47,229 bases of DNA from a virus, in the IMG/VR virus record IMGVR_UViG_3300049927_000053, positions 1 to 47,229 of that record. The stretch is one strand, 5' to 3'. The notes beneath the pieces are model-generated. The model was not told the origin of the DNA and did no database searches. It worked only from the letters and a program-made list of their open reading frames with translations. The position numbers and the translations under genes were made by a program. Of this stretch, positions 19,023-27,100 are shown piece by piece. The number at the start of each line of letters is the position of its first letter. The first letter of the stretch is position 1.

Positions 19023-21421
19023 GCAACGCCGAACGCCTCTTCAATGCCGGGTTCCACGATCTTATCCCCGTAATTCCCCCAGGCGCTCCGCTCGCGCCGA
19101 CCAGCAAAATCTCGGTGGCGTCGCTCGGCAAGACGCCCGGCCGTCGCCTCGACAACGGTCTGTGGGTCGGGCTGAATTGGCGGGCACTCCAGGCCACCGC
19201 CGAGGACGTGAAGCTATGGGGCCAGTGGGGCGCGAACGTCGGGCTCAAGGCCGCCCGCTTCCCCGGCGTGGACATCGACTGCGCCGACGAGGGGCTTGCT
19301 GTGATGATCGAACAGGCCGCCTTCGCACAGCTCGGGCAGGCGCCCGTGCGGATCGGCAACCCGCCGAAGCGGCTGCTGCCCTACCGGCTCGCAGGCGAGC
19401 CGTTTACACGGATGCGCCTGGTGCTGAAGCGCGGCGACAAGCAGTACCTCGTCGAGATTCTCGCGGCGGGGCAGCAGTATCTCGTAGCGGGCGTCCACCC
19501 GACCACGATGCTGCCCTATTCGTGGAGCTGGGATCCCGCCGACATCGGAGTGGAGGAGGGGCTCGGCGCAATCACCCGCGCGCAGGCGGCGCAGTTTCTT
19601 GACTACCTCGCCGAGACGCTGGGGATGCTCGGCTACGACTGCACGCGCATCGGCGATGGTTCGCCGGAGACCCGCACGGCGCGCTCGAATCAAGGCAACC
19701 TCGAAGCGCCGAGCATCGAGGAGCTGCGCGCGGCGATGGAGCTGATCCCGAACGACGACCTGTTCCCCGGCTACCCGGAATTCATAAAGATGCTGCACGC
19801 CGTACGGGCGGCGGCGGGCGCCGAGGAGGAGGACGGGTACGAGATCATGGCGGCGTGGGCGCAGAAGCGGAACAACGGGGAGGGCCCCTCGGTGAAGGGG
19901 GAGAGCGTTCGGAGCCTCTGGCGGCGAACCACGGGCCCGTTCTCGGTCGGCTGGAGCTGGATCGCTGAGTTGGCGCGTCCGCACGGCTTCAACGACGCGC
20001 CCTTCGGCACCGAGGGCGAGGCGCCGTCCACCAGCCCCACGTTCGCCGAGGCGAACGACGCGGCGGTCTACCTCTCCGATCAATGGCTGGCGCTGCGCGT
20101 CGTCGAGGCCGCAAGCGGCGTCCTCCGGTACGTGCCCGCGCAAGGGCGCTGGCTCGTGTGGGAAGGTGGGCGCTGGAGGCCCGATACCGGGCTCTTGGCC
20201 GAGGACACCGTGAAGCGCGAGCTGCGGAAGATCGCGGCGAAGATCGCCTGCATGGGCGCCACCAACAAAGAGAAGGAGGCGTTCATCGGGGCGGCGAAGG
20301 GTATCTGCTCGGGCGCCAAGGCGGCGGCGGTGCGCGTGCTCGTGCAGAGCGACCGGCGGATCGCCGTCGCGGTCGAGGCGCTCGACCATGACAAGTGGAC
20401 CCTCAACACCCCGGCCGGGATGGTGGATTTGAAGACCGGCGCCGTCATGCCCGCGCACCCCAACGCCCTCTGCACCAAGAGCACGTCGGTGGCGCCCGAC
20501 TCCACCGCGACCCCGGCCCTGTGGCTCCGGTTCCTGCACGAGGCCACCGGCGGCGATGTCGAGCTGGTGGCGTACCTGCAGCGCCTCGCGGGCTACTGCC
20601 TCACGGGCTCGACCGAGGAGCAGGTCTTCGCCTTCCTGTATGGGCCGGGCGGCAATGGCAAGGGCGTGTTCCTCAAGACGCTCCTGCGGATCCTCGCCGA
20701 CTACGGCTACAGCGCGCCGATGACCACGTTCGTGGCGTCGTCGATGGAGAAGCACCCGACCGAGATGGCGGCCATGTGCGGCGCGCGGATGGTGACGGCG
20801 AGCGAGACGCAGGCCGGGCGGCGCTGGGACGAGGCGCGGGTGAAGGGCCTGGTTGGCGGCGACCCGGTCACCGCGCACTTCATGCGCCAGGATGACTTCA
20901 CGTACTACCCCACGTTCAAGCTGCTGTTCGCGGGCAACCACAAGCCGGAGGTGCGGGATCTCGACGCGGCGATGCGGCGGCGGATCCACCTCGTGCCGTT
21001 CGTCGTCACGCCGAAGGTCATCAACAAGCGGCTGGAGGATGAGCTGGAGAGCGAATGGCCCGCCATCCTCGCGTGGATGGTGCAGGGCTGCCTCGCGTGG
21101 CAGAACGGCGGTCTGGCGGCGCCCGCGAGCGTGCTCGCCGCCACCGCGACCTACTTCGAGGAAGCCGACCCGGTCGGACAGTGGCTCAACGAGAACACCG
21201 ACCCGGCGCCCGGCGAGTGGATCGAGATCACGGCACTGTACGACTCGTGGAAGGAATGGGCGAATCGGCGCGAGGAGTACGTCGGCAAGGTCGCGCGGCT
21301 CGGCCAGATACTCGTGGCGCAGAAATACCCGAAGCGGAAGCACCCCACCAACCGCCGCTCGGAGATCGGCGGCCTCAAGATCGTCAAACGGGAAGACCCC
21401 TTGAAAGGGATGACAGCCTAA
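19019..21421 (+). CDS. Primase-polymerase / D5-like superfamily 3 helicase
   Basis: An 800-residue P4-type replication protein. The N-terminus is a prim-pol domain with D85-x-D87 in GVDIDCAD and a later 'YLVAGVHPTT' strand. A PriCT-like helical linker follows (about 240-330, 'DDLFPGYPEFIKMLHAVRAA'). The C-terminal half is a D5/SF3 helicase: Walker A GPGGNGKG (542-549), a 'RMVTASETQAGRRW' segment as B-type motif, 'FAGNHKPEV' as motif C and 'RRRIHLVPF' as the arginine end. It should prime and unwind for the PolA. GTG start overlaps the upstream stop; TAATG to the next gene. Confidence 0.9.
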   Translation: MSNAERLFNAGFHDLIPVIPPGAPLAPTSKISVASLGKTPGRRLDNGLWVGLNWRALQATAEDVKLWGQWGANVGLKAARFPGVDIDCADEGLAVMIEQAAFAQLGQAPVRIGNPPKRLLPYRLAGEPFTRMRLVLKRGDKQYLVEILAAGQQYLVAGVHPTTMLPYSWSWDPADIGVEEGLGAITRAQAAQFLDYLAETLGMLGYDCTRIGDGSPETRTARSNQGNLEAPSIEELRAAMELIPNDDLFPGYPEFIKMLHAVRAAAGAEEEDGYEIMAAWAQKRNNGEGPSVKGESVRSLWRRTTGPFSVGWSWIAELARPHGFNDAPFGTEGEAPSTSPTFAEANDAAVYLSDQWLALRVVEAASGVLRYVPAQGRWLVWEGGRWRPDTGLLAEDTVKRELRKIAAKIACMGATNKEKEAFIGAAKGICSGAKAAAVRVLVQSDRRIAVAVEALDHDKWTLNTPAGMVDLKTGAVMPAHPNALCTKSTSVAPDSTATPALWLRFLHEATGGDVELVAYLQRLAGYCLTGSTEEQVFAFLYGPGGNGKGVFLKTLLRILADYGYSAPMTTFVASSMEKHPTEMAAMCGARMVTASETQAGRRWDEARVKGLVGGDPVTAHFMRQDDFTYYPTFKLLFAGNHKPEVRDLDAAMRRRIHLVPFVVTPKVINKRLEDELESEWPAILAWMVQGCLAWQNGGLAAPASVLAATATYFEEADPVGQWLNENTDPAPGEWIEITALYDSWKEWANRREEYVGKVARLGQILVAQKYPKRKHPTNRRSEIGGLKIVKREDPLKGMTA

Positions 21422-21867
21422 TGTTCGACGCAAATAAATTCGGAAGCCTGGGGATGGGCGGCATGATCGCCCCGCCGCACGAGACCTTCCCGCAGATCGT
21501 CGTCAACACCCCGATGCCGAGCCCGCTGCCGTCCGGCAAGCAGGACCGCAAGAACCTCCCGATGGCGGCCGGGCTGCTCGACTACTTCCCGGCGGCCCTC
21601 GCGGCGGTGGCTCACGTCTCGAAGATCGGGAACGACCAGCACAACCCCGGCCAGCCGATGCACCACGCGCGGGGCAAGTCGATGGATCACGCCGACTGCA
21701 TCATTCGCCACCTCATCGAGCGCGGCACCGTGGACGACGCCGGGACGCCCCAGGAGGCGCTGCACAGCGCCAAGCTGGCCTGGCGCGCCCTGGCGCTCCT
21801 GCAGGAGGAGCTGGAGGCCGCCGGGGCCCCGCTGGCCCGAGGCGCGCGGATCTACCTAGGGGGTTGA
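21421..21867 (+). CDS. DUF5664-like dATP/dGTP diphosphohydrolase-type protein
   Basis: A 148-residue protein with the DUF5664 pattern: 'DRKNLPMAAGLLDYFPAAL', 'VSKIGNDQHNPGQPMHHAR', 'DHADCIIRHLIERGTVDD' and 'HSAKLAWRALALLQEELE'. Members are all-alpha, MazG-like, and some hydrolyse dATP/dGTP or act as MazZ. Here it could cleanse or bias nucleotide pools together with the HD protein. The TGA stop overlaps the TTGACT of promoter P4. Coupled to the primase gene by TAATG. Confidence 0.75.
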   Translation: MFDANKFGSLGMGGMIAPPHETFPQIVVNTPMPSPLPSGKQDRKNLPMAAGLLDYFPAALAAVAHVSKIGNDQHNPGQPMHHARGKSMDHADCIIRHLIERGTVDDAGTPQEALHSAKLAWRALALLQEELEAAGAPLARGARIYLGG

Positions 21868-21892
21868 CTCCTCCGGCAATTGACGCTATTAT
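21864..21892 (+). promoter_or_regulatory. Early promoter P4 (TTGACT-17-TATTAT)
   Basis: Best match of the family to the sigma70 consensus. Spacer word CCTCCGGCAATTG is shared exactly with P5. Expected start near 21899, directly at the first arm of a hairpin that can cover the ribosome site of the following gene. Confidence 0.85.
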
Positions 21893-21897
21893 CAACA

Positions 21898-21947
21898 CTC
21901 CTAGCGGGGGCGCCCCTGCGTAGTCCTACCGCAGGTCTTGCTAGGAG
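21898..21947 (+). promoter_or_regulatory. Leader hairpin that can hide the ribosome site
   Basis: CTCCTAGC at 21898-21905 is exactly complementary to GCTAGGAG at 21940-21947, and the latter contains the AGGAGG ribosome site of the next gene. Inside lies a second stem (CCTGCG/CGCAGG) and a GGGGCGCCCC word. Because the transcript should begin at the first arm, the whole leader is a compact fold able to block translation unless opened. Confidence 0.55.
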
Positions 21948-21955
21948 GGTGCAAG

Positions 21956-22126
21956 ATGGTGCGTAATCGGAAGGGATTGGCAGTCCTGGCTCTGATATGG
22001 CCCCTGTGGGTCACGTTGGCGCTGATCGCCGGTACCCTCATCGAGTTCGGGGCGATGTTCTACGATCTCGCCGTGTGTCACGACTGTGGGGGGTTCGCAG
22101 GGAACGGTGACGGGGGCCGGTTCTAG
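21956..22126 (+). CDS. Membrane protein, 56 residues
   Basis: The ATG follows AGGAGGG by 7 bases. A basic start (MVRNRKG) precedes a long hydrophobic segment (LAVLALIWPLWVTLALIAG, then 'TLIEFGAMFYDLAV'), and the tail has a 'CHDCGG' pair. Expressed from P4 alone as a single gene. No family recognised. Confidence 0.7.
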   Translation: MVRNRKGLAVLALIWPLWVTLALIAGTLIEFGAMFYDLAVCHDCGGFAGNGDGGRF

Positions 22127-22149
22127 GCTAGGCCAGTTGCCGGGGGGGG

Positions 22150-22178
22150 TTGACTCCTCCGGCAATTGGCGTTATACT
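22150..22178 (+). promoter_or_regulatory. Early promoter P5 (TTGACT-17-TATACT)
   Basis: Fifth copy, with the same CCTCCGGCAATTG spacer word as P4. The start is expected at about 22185, practically on the ATG of the next gene (22186), which also lacks a ribosome site. The transcript is therefore probably leaderless. Confidence 0.85.
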
Positions 22179-22185
22179 CAATGCC

Positions 22186-22410
22186 ATGAAGACACCCTAC
22201 GCAGTCATCGTCCCGTTCCACGAAGGCACCTACGCTACCGTGCGGTCGCTCCACAAGACCCCGGCGAAGGCCCTAGCGGCGGCGCAGGAGATCAACCAGG
22301 CCCTCGATGCCGGGGGCCGGTACTTCGCGGTCGAGCTGGATGCCCCGGCTCGCGTGGGCGACACGATCCGCTGGCGGCTGCACCTCACCCTCATTCGGGA
22401 GGCACAGTGA
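22186..22410 (+). CDS. Hypothetical protein from a probable leaderless mRNA, 74 residues
   Basis: Begins 8 bases after the TATACT of P5 with no purine-rich sequence between. The product has strands 'PYAVIVPFHEG' and 'YFAVELDAPARVGDTIRWRL' around a helix 'ALAAAQEINQAL', like a small two-layer fold. No function known. An earlier ATG at 22181 opens only two codons. GTGA overlap to the next gene. Confidence 0.75.
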   Translation: MKTPYAVIVPFHEGTYATVRSLHKTPAKALAAAQEINQALDAGGRYFAVELDAPARVGDTIRWRLHLTLIREAQ

Positions 22411-22517
22411 TCGACCCCGAGCTGTTCCGCGCCTACGCCGACCTGGGCTTCACCCTCGCGTTGGAGGCCGCCGCGCTGGGCCTCCTGGCGCTCTACTTCC
22501 GCCGGAGACCCGCATGA
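22407..22517 (+). CDS. Tiny membrane protein, 36 residues
   Basis: Locked by GTGA at its start and ATGA at its end. One membrane helix (about 14-31, 'FTLALEAAALGLLALYF') with an RRR tail after it, so the C-terminus should be inside. Support is the double coupling and the composition. Confidence 0.65.
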   Translation: MIDPELFRAYADLGFTLALEAAALGLLALYFRRRPA

Positions 22518-22729
22518 CTGACGAGAAGAAGATCGAGCCCGAGCTGAAGGACGAGCTGTGGGACAATCTGGCCGCGCACTTCTACATCGCCGTCCAGTCC
22601 ATCGTGGAGAGCCGGAAGCCGGTCGCCGAGAAGCGCGAGACCCTGGCTGGCATCGTGAAGCTGGCGTACCAGTCGGGCCTTGACCGTGGCTACGACATGG
22701 GCCACAAGGTCTTCGGAGACGGCGAATGA
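22514..22729 (+). CDS. Hypothetical helical protein, 71 residues
   Basis: ATGA on both sides. A soluble, nearly all-helical protein with an acidic, lysine-rich start (MTDEKKIEPELKDELW) and a Gly/Asp/Glu end. No recognised motif. Same operon as the P5 leaderless gene. Confidence 0.7.
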   Translation: MTDEKKIEPELKDELWDNLAAHFYIAVQSIVESRKPVAEKRETLAGIVKLAYQSGLDRGYDMGHKVFGDGE

Positions 22730-22941
22730 AGATCTCGACCCTGGAGCCCGGCGCCCGCTTCCGGCTGCCGGACAGCGGCAAGACTGGCGTGCTGGTGTCG
22801 GTCGGCGACAGCGGCGCGCGGGTGAAGTACGACGCCTCCGCCCGCCAGGTCGAGATCACGCAGGACGGCGAGATCACGTCGTTCGAGTCGCCGGGCAAGG
22901 CCGTCAGCATCTCCTCGGGAACCGAAGTGGAGGTGCTGTGA
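22726..22941 (+). CDS. Small beta-barrel-like protein, 71 residues
   Basis: Sequence alternates short strands ('GARFRLPDSGKTGVLVSVG', 'GARVKYDASARQVEI', 'GEITSFESPGKAVSIS') with glycine turns, as in small SH3-like barrels. Several phage proteins with a 'l.pG..F......' start share this form, and their role is unknown. ATGA from the previous gene; TGATG to the next. Confidence 0.7.
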   Translation: MKISTLEPGARFRLPDSGKTGVLVSVGDSGARVKYDASARQVEITQDGEITSFESPGKAVSISSGTEVEVL

Positions 22942-23102
22942 TGCACGTCATCGTAGCTCTGTCGAACGTAGTCGAGGCCCTGAAGGCAGAAGCGGCCGGT
23001 GCCTCCGGCACCGAGCGCCTGCACCTCGAAAGCCTGGCGACGGCGAACGAGGCCGAGCTGCGGATTCAGGTGAAGCAGAGGCAGGTCGCAGTAGCGGCGT
23101 AG
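22941..23102 (+). CDS. Hypothetical protein, 53 residues
   Basis: The ATG overlaps the preceding TGA by one base (TGATG). Helical throughout with an alanine-rich middle and a basic end (RIQVKQRQVAVAA). Last gene of the P5 operon before the gap that carries a GCACCCC box. Confidence 0.65.
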   Translation: MHVIVALSNVVEALKAEAAGASGTERLHLESLATANEAELRIQVKQRQVAVAA

Positions 23103-23144
23103 TCCCCCCTATTTCCACAGGAAGCACCCCATGAAAGAATGTCA

Positions 23145-23708
23145 ATGCGCTTCGCGCTCCTCGCGCTCCTCGCGCTCCTGGCCGCCGCCCCGCTCCAGGC
23201 GCAGACCGGCCTCTTGTCCCCCCTCTCAGCCCCCGGCTTTCCGATACATCAGCGGCCGGGCATAGACCTGGATGGCCCCGTCGCGATGATCGACGAGGAC
23301 TCGCTTCAGCCAATGACGCAGATCGAATATCCGGCGCGAGCGTGGCTCGAAGCGGAATTCTGTCTGGAGCAGCAAGGAGTGCCGGTGGATTTCCAGGCGC
23401 CGCAGCCTCCCCTTTTCGTGGTGGACAGTCTGGCGGCTGCGATCCGGGTGCACGATATTACCCTCGACAGCCTCGATGGCCCGTCAGGGTTCAGCTACCC
23501 GACCGACGCCTATACGCTGGCGCATTCTGGCAGAGTGATCGTGGTCAAGCGCTACGCGCACAACATCCCGCTGCTGCGACACGAGGCCATTCACTGGATT
23601 CTCTGGCACGCGAAGTGGTCCCGGCAGGGAGAGACCTACGGCCACCCGCCGGAATACTTCATACCTTGTGACCGCTATTACGAGGAGAGGAAAGAGGCCC
23701 AGCGGTAG
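23145..23708 (+). CDS. Secreted HExxH-type putative zinc peptidase
   Basis: A 187-residue protein with a clear type I signal peptide (MRFALLALLALLAAAPLQAQ, cleavage after the AxA-like end). Near the C-terminus lies H-E-A-I-H (LLRHEAIHWILWH), with a later 'GHPPEYF' that offers a third ligand, so a zinc peptidase acting outside the cytoplasm is likely. I choose the ATG 14 bases after a GCACCCC box; two codons upstream another ATG (23139) is possible. Just after the start CTCCTCGCG is repeated in tandem. It may modify the envelope or host surface. Confidence 0.7.
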   Translation: MRFALLALLALLAAAPLQAQTGLLSPLSAPGFPIHQRPGIDLDGPVAMIDEDSLQPMTQIEYPARAWLEAEFCLEQQGVPVDFQAPQPPLFVVDSLAAAIRVHDITLDSLDGPSGFSYPTDAYTLAHSGRVIVVKRYAHNIPLLRHEAIHWILWHAKWSRQGETYGHPPEYFIPCDRYYEERKEAQR

Positions 23709-23717
23709 GCAGACGGC

Positions 23718-23791
23718 GCGCCTCTAGCTCAACTGGTTAGAGCAGCCGACTCTTAATCGGCAGGTTCTCGGTTCGACTCCGAGGGGGCGCA
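23718..23791 (+). tRNA. tRNA-Lys (anticodon CUU)
   Basis: A complete cloverleaf: acceptor GCGCCTC/GGGGCGC (one G-U pair), D arm GCTC/GAGC, anticodon stem GCCGA/TCGGC with loop CTCTTAA giving CUU, T arm CTCGG-TTCGACT-CCGAG, and A as discriminator. CCA is not encoded. It reads AAG, the preferred Lys codon of a GC-rich genome. Its 3' end supplies the GAGGGG ribosome site of the following gene. It differs from the tRNA-like half at the attP core. Confidence 0.95.
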
Positions 23792-23792
23792 T

Positions 23793-23948
23793 ATGACCAC
23801 CAAAGCGAAGTGCGCGCATTGCGAAGACCAGGACGATAGTCGCCGGGTGCGATGCCCGGCCTGCCGCGAGCTGATCTGCAAGCCGTGTCTGGAGGACAGC
23901 ACACCCACGGACTGCGGCCACCGCGCCGGGACCGGGCGAGAGCGATGA
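23793..23948 (+). CDS. Small zinc-finger protein, 51 residues
   Basis: The ATG lies one base after the tRNA discriminator, with the tRNA's GAGGGGG as the ribosome site. The product contains three Cys pairs (CAHC, CPAC, CKPC) and a final 'CGH', which fits a treble-clef or double zinc-ribbon. ATGA junction to the last gene. Function unknown. Confidence 0.7.
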   Translation: MTTKAKCAHCEDQDDSRRVRCPACRELICKPCLEDSTPTDCGHRAGTGRER

Positions 23949-24130
23949 CCACCTACGTGTACGTCCCGACTGACAGCGGCGCCCGGCTGCCCACCGCCGA
24001 GGAACAGCAGGCGGTGGATCGGTTCGTCGCTGCGTTCATGCTCAAAAAAGGCGTACCCCCGGCGAGCACTTGGCGCGTTCCGGGGGTTGGCTACTGCCTC
24101 TTCCTCAAGACTCCTCTCGACTTCTCCTAG
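23945..24130 (+). CDS. Hypothetical protein, 61 residues; last plus-strand gene
   Basis: ATGA on the zinc-finger stop. A strand 'TTYVYVPTDSGARLP', a helix 'EEQQAVDRFVAAFMLKKG', and a strand 'VGYCLFLKTPLDF' are visible. Its TAG stop overlaps by four bases the stop of the large minus-strand gene, so the two transcription units meet tail to tail with no terminator between them. Confidence 0.7.
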   Translation: MTTYVYVPTDSGARLPTAEEQQAVDRFVAAFMLKKGVPPASTWRVPGVGYCLFLKTPLDFS

Positions 24131-27100
24131 AACAGACGCCCCTGCCCGCTGTAGAGGCGCGACAGCGGGTTGTTGCCGTACACCGGCGCAGCGATGTCCT
24201 GGCCCTGCGCCAGGCGCTGCCACAGCCCCTGCAGCGAGCCGGGGTCGGTCGGCAGTCCGCGCACGAGCGCGGTGTGGAGGAGCACGTCCTCCAGCGTCTG
24301 CGTGAAGTCGCCGGTCGGCTGGCTCTTGAGTCCCGTCAGCTCCCCTCCCCCGATCCAGCGGCCCGCCTGCGCCTGCTGCGGCGACGCCAGGCCCATGCGG
24401 TCGGCGATGCGGCGGTAAGGCGACGACAGCGCCGTATAGTCGAGGCCGTTGACGATAGGCACGACATCGGCGCGCGGCCCCGCCACGTTCGTGAGGCCCA
24501 GCTCCTTCAGCAGCGGCTTGATCTTCCGGTCGGTCGCGGCGAGCTGTAGCAGGCGCCGCCCCTCGTGCTTGTCGATGGCGATGTCGGCGCCGGGCGCGCC
24601 GCCCTCGTTGCCCTGCGTGTACCACGGCACCTTTCGCTCGCCGGTGCCAGCCGAGGCGGGAATCTGCGCGTCGTTCGCGACAGCGCGCTTGTAGTTGGCG
24701 TACGTGCCCGCCGTGCCCCACAGGCCGGGCTCGTCGGGGTACATCGCCTGGTGCGCCGCCTTGATCTCGGCGAGGCTCTGCAGGCCCTGGCGGCGGCCGT
24801 AGAGCAGGCCGGTGGCGGTCGGGATCTCCAGATGCGTCGGAGACTGGATCGAGGCCGAGCCCCGCGCCAGGTTCCAGTCGTGGAAGCTGAACGGGCCGCC
24901 CATCTCGTCGATGGACGCCTTCACCGGCGCGCCTTCGTACCAACGGTCGCCGCCCAGCGGTAGTCCCTTCTCCACGTCGGCCTGCAGCCCACGCTCGACG
25001 ACCTTGCTGTCGGCGATGGCGCTCGCCAGCTCGCTCGGCTCGGCGCGCGGCATCCGTACGGCCATGCGCGGGTCGATGGGTGCGGTGCCCTGGATGGGCG
25101 CCACGCTGCGGTCGAAGACGCCGCGCGAAGTCGGATGCCACGGGCCGGGGATCGGGGGCTGGCCGAGCTGCCCGTTCGAGAAGTCCTCCGCCAGCATCCC
25201 GACGTTGTTCTGGTCTTTGATGCGCTCCGGCGTGACGCGGCTGGCCTTCAAGCTGTTGTTCGCTCGCGCGACTTCGACCGCTTCCTTCCGGGTGATGTGC
25301 GGCCGGGTCGAGGTGGAGAAGCCCATGTTCTCCTGCAGGAATCCCTCCTTCACCCCCGCCGCCTTTGCTTTATCCACGGCGTCGGCGTGGTTGATGCCGG
25401 AGTAGACCTTGCCAGTGGCCGGGTCACGGAACGTCGCTGCGGTGACCTTCTCCGGCGCGGCCGGGGCGTCGTTGTGCGCCGCGTTCCAGCTCTCGCTCCG
25501 CGCCTGGTCCTCGAACGACTGCAGGCGGTTCTGGTTGTTCCGCATCTGCGGCGCGCCAGGGCGGCCGGGGATGAGTCCGGTGTCCGGCGACGCGGCGACC
25601 TGGCCCCGGTAGGGGCGCGGCGCCTTGTACTCGGGGATCTCGTCGTAGGGGTGCACGGCGGGGACAGTGCGGCCCCGGTTGGTGATCGGGTTCCCGGCGG
25701 CGTCCATCGCGACGGCGCGCTCGCCCTCGGACGCCACGATGGGCGGCGAGGGCGGCAGCAGGTCGCGGACGGTGCGGCTGCGGTTCGTGATGGCGTTGCC
25801 CGCCGCATCGCGGCCGACGACCTGCTCACCCGGCGTGACGTTGTAATCGCCGAGGAGATGCTCGGGGAACAGCGCGGCCTTCTGCGTGGCGAAGGGCCGC
25901 TCGCTGGCGGGGAGGTGGGAGTTGGGGCCGAAGTTGACCCACGAATTCTGTCCGCGCGTCTCGGTCATGAGAGCAGGCAGCGCCTCGCGGGACAGCGTGG
26001 CGGCGTGCGCTCTGGCGGCATTCTCCTCGCCCACGGCGTTGAAGCCGTGGCCGCCGCCAGCGTGCGCGATGAAGTCGTGGACCGCGCGGAAGGCGGTGTT
26101 CTGGTCGGCCGTCATGTACGGGTGCGCGTCGCCGCCCTGAGTCTTGAAGACCTTCAGGGTTTTGTTGTCGCGCACGTCGTCCATCATTTCCTGGCTGGTC
26201 TTGTACGGATCGTGATCGACGTACTCGACCTTGTAGCCCGCCTTCTTGATCTGGTCGAGCTGGCCCGCGACTTCGTTGTTCAGCGCCTCGTAGGCACCCT
26301 TCGCGGCGGGGTCGTGCGCGGGCAGCTTCTCGTAGGCCGCCGCGAGCCGCTTGCCCTGGGCGGCGGGGATCTTCGAGACCGTCGCCATCGGCTCGTTGCG
26401 CTGCATCGACTGCGCGAGCGCGCGAGCGCCCGGCACCGGAGCACCCTTCACCCGGATGTCGCCCTGGTAGGCGCCGTCCGCGAGGTGGCCGATGGCCTTC
26501 TCGCCGCGCTGCTTGCCGAGGGCCTGGGCCTCGTGCTGGTGCGGCACCACGTCGGTGACGTTCAGCTCGGTGACGCCGGTCTGCGGATCGGTGTACTTGC
26601 CGTAATGCGCGCCCTCGGCCACGGCCTGCTTCACGTCCGGGCGAGCTAGGAACGCACGCATCTCTGCTTCCGAAGAGACGTGCGCGGTTAGCTCGGGACG
26701 TGCGACGGCGTAGCCAGAGCCCTTGAACGCCTCGCCCTTGGCGGTGAGCGTGGCACCGCCCTCGGCGCGCAGGGCCGTCATGAGGCGCCCGGCCTCGGTC
26801 AGCTTGGGGGCGACGGCGGTGACACCCGCCTCGGCGGCGTGACTCAGCTTGCCGTAGGGCAGGATCCAGGGGGCGACGGTCTTGCCCGCTTCGCGGTAGC
26901 CCGCATCGCTCGGCTGCGTCGGGGCGCCCGCGACCACGTCGCCCGCCTGCTTGAGCATCTGCTTGACGCTCTCGGGCAGATGCACCACGCCGCGCGGCGT
27001 GAGCGCGAGCGGGATGTCCCCGAGCGACTCGATGCCCCCACCGACCGCCTGACGCCCGGCGTGCCCCAGGTCGCCCGCGATGCCCTTGAGGGAGCGCAGC

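Noticed and set aside
19214-21433. 739-residue open frame antisense to the primase/helicase gene
   Set aside because: Same codon-bias effect; low-complexity Arg/His/Leu composition and no coupling to neighbours.
9075-21867. A full Z-genome (2-aminoadenine) pathway
   Set aside because: No PurZ-type protein (adenylosuccinate-synthetase-like, GDEGKG motif) is found on either strand, so the pathway is incomplete.
23131-23265. 44-codon frame starting at the ATG directly after GCACCCC at 23131
   Set aside because: It is Ser/Arg/Pro-rich out-of-frame sequence over the signal peptide of the HExxH protein; the start at 23145 gives a proper signal peptide.
25135-26649. 504-residue plus-strand frame opposite the large virion protein
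   Set aside because: Val/Arg/Gly-rich shadow; the minus frame contains conserved-looking blocks.
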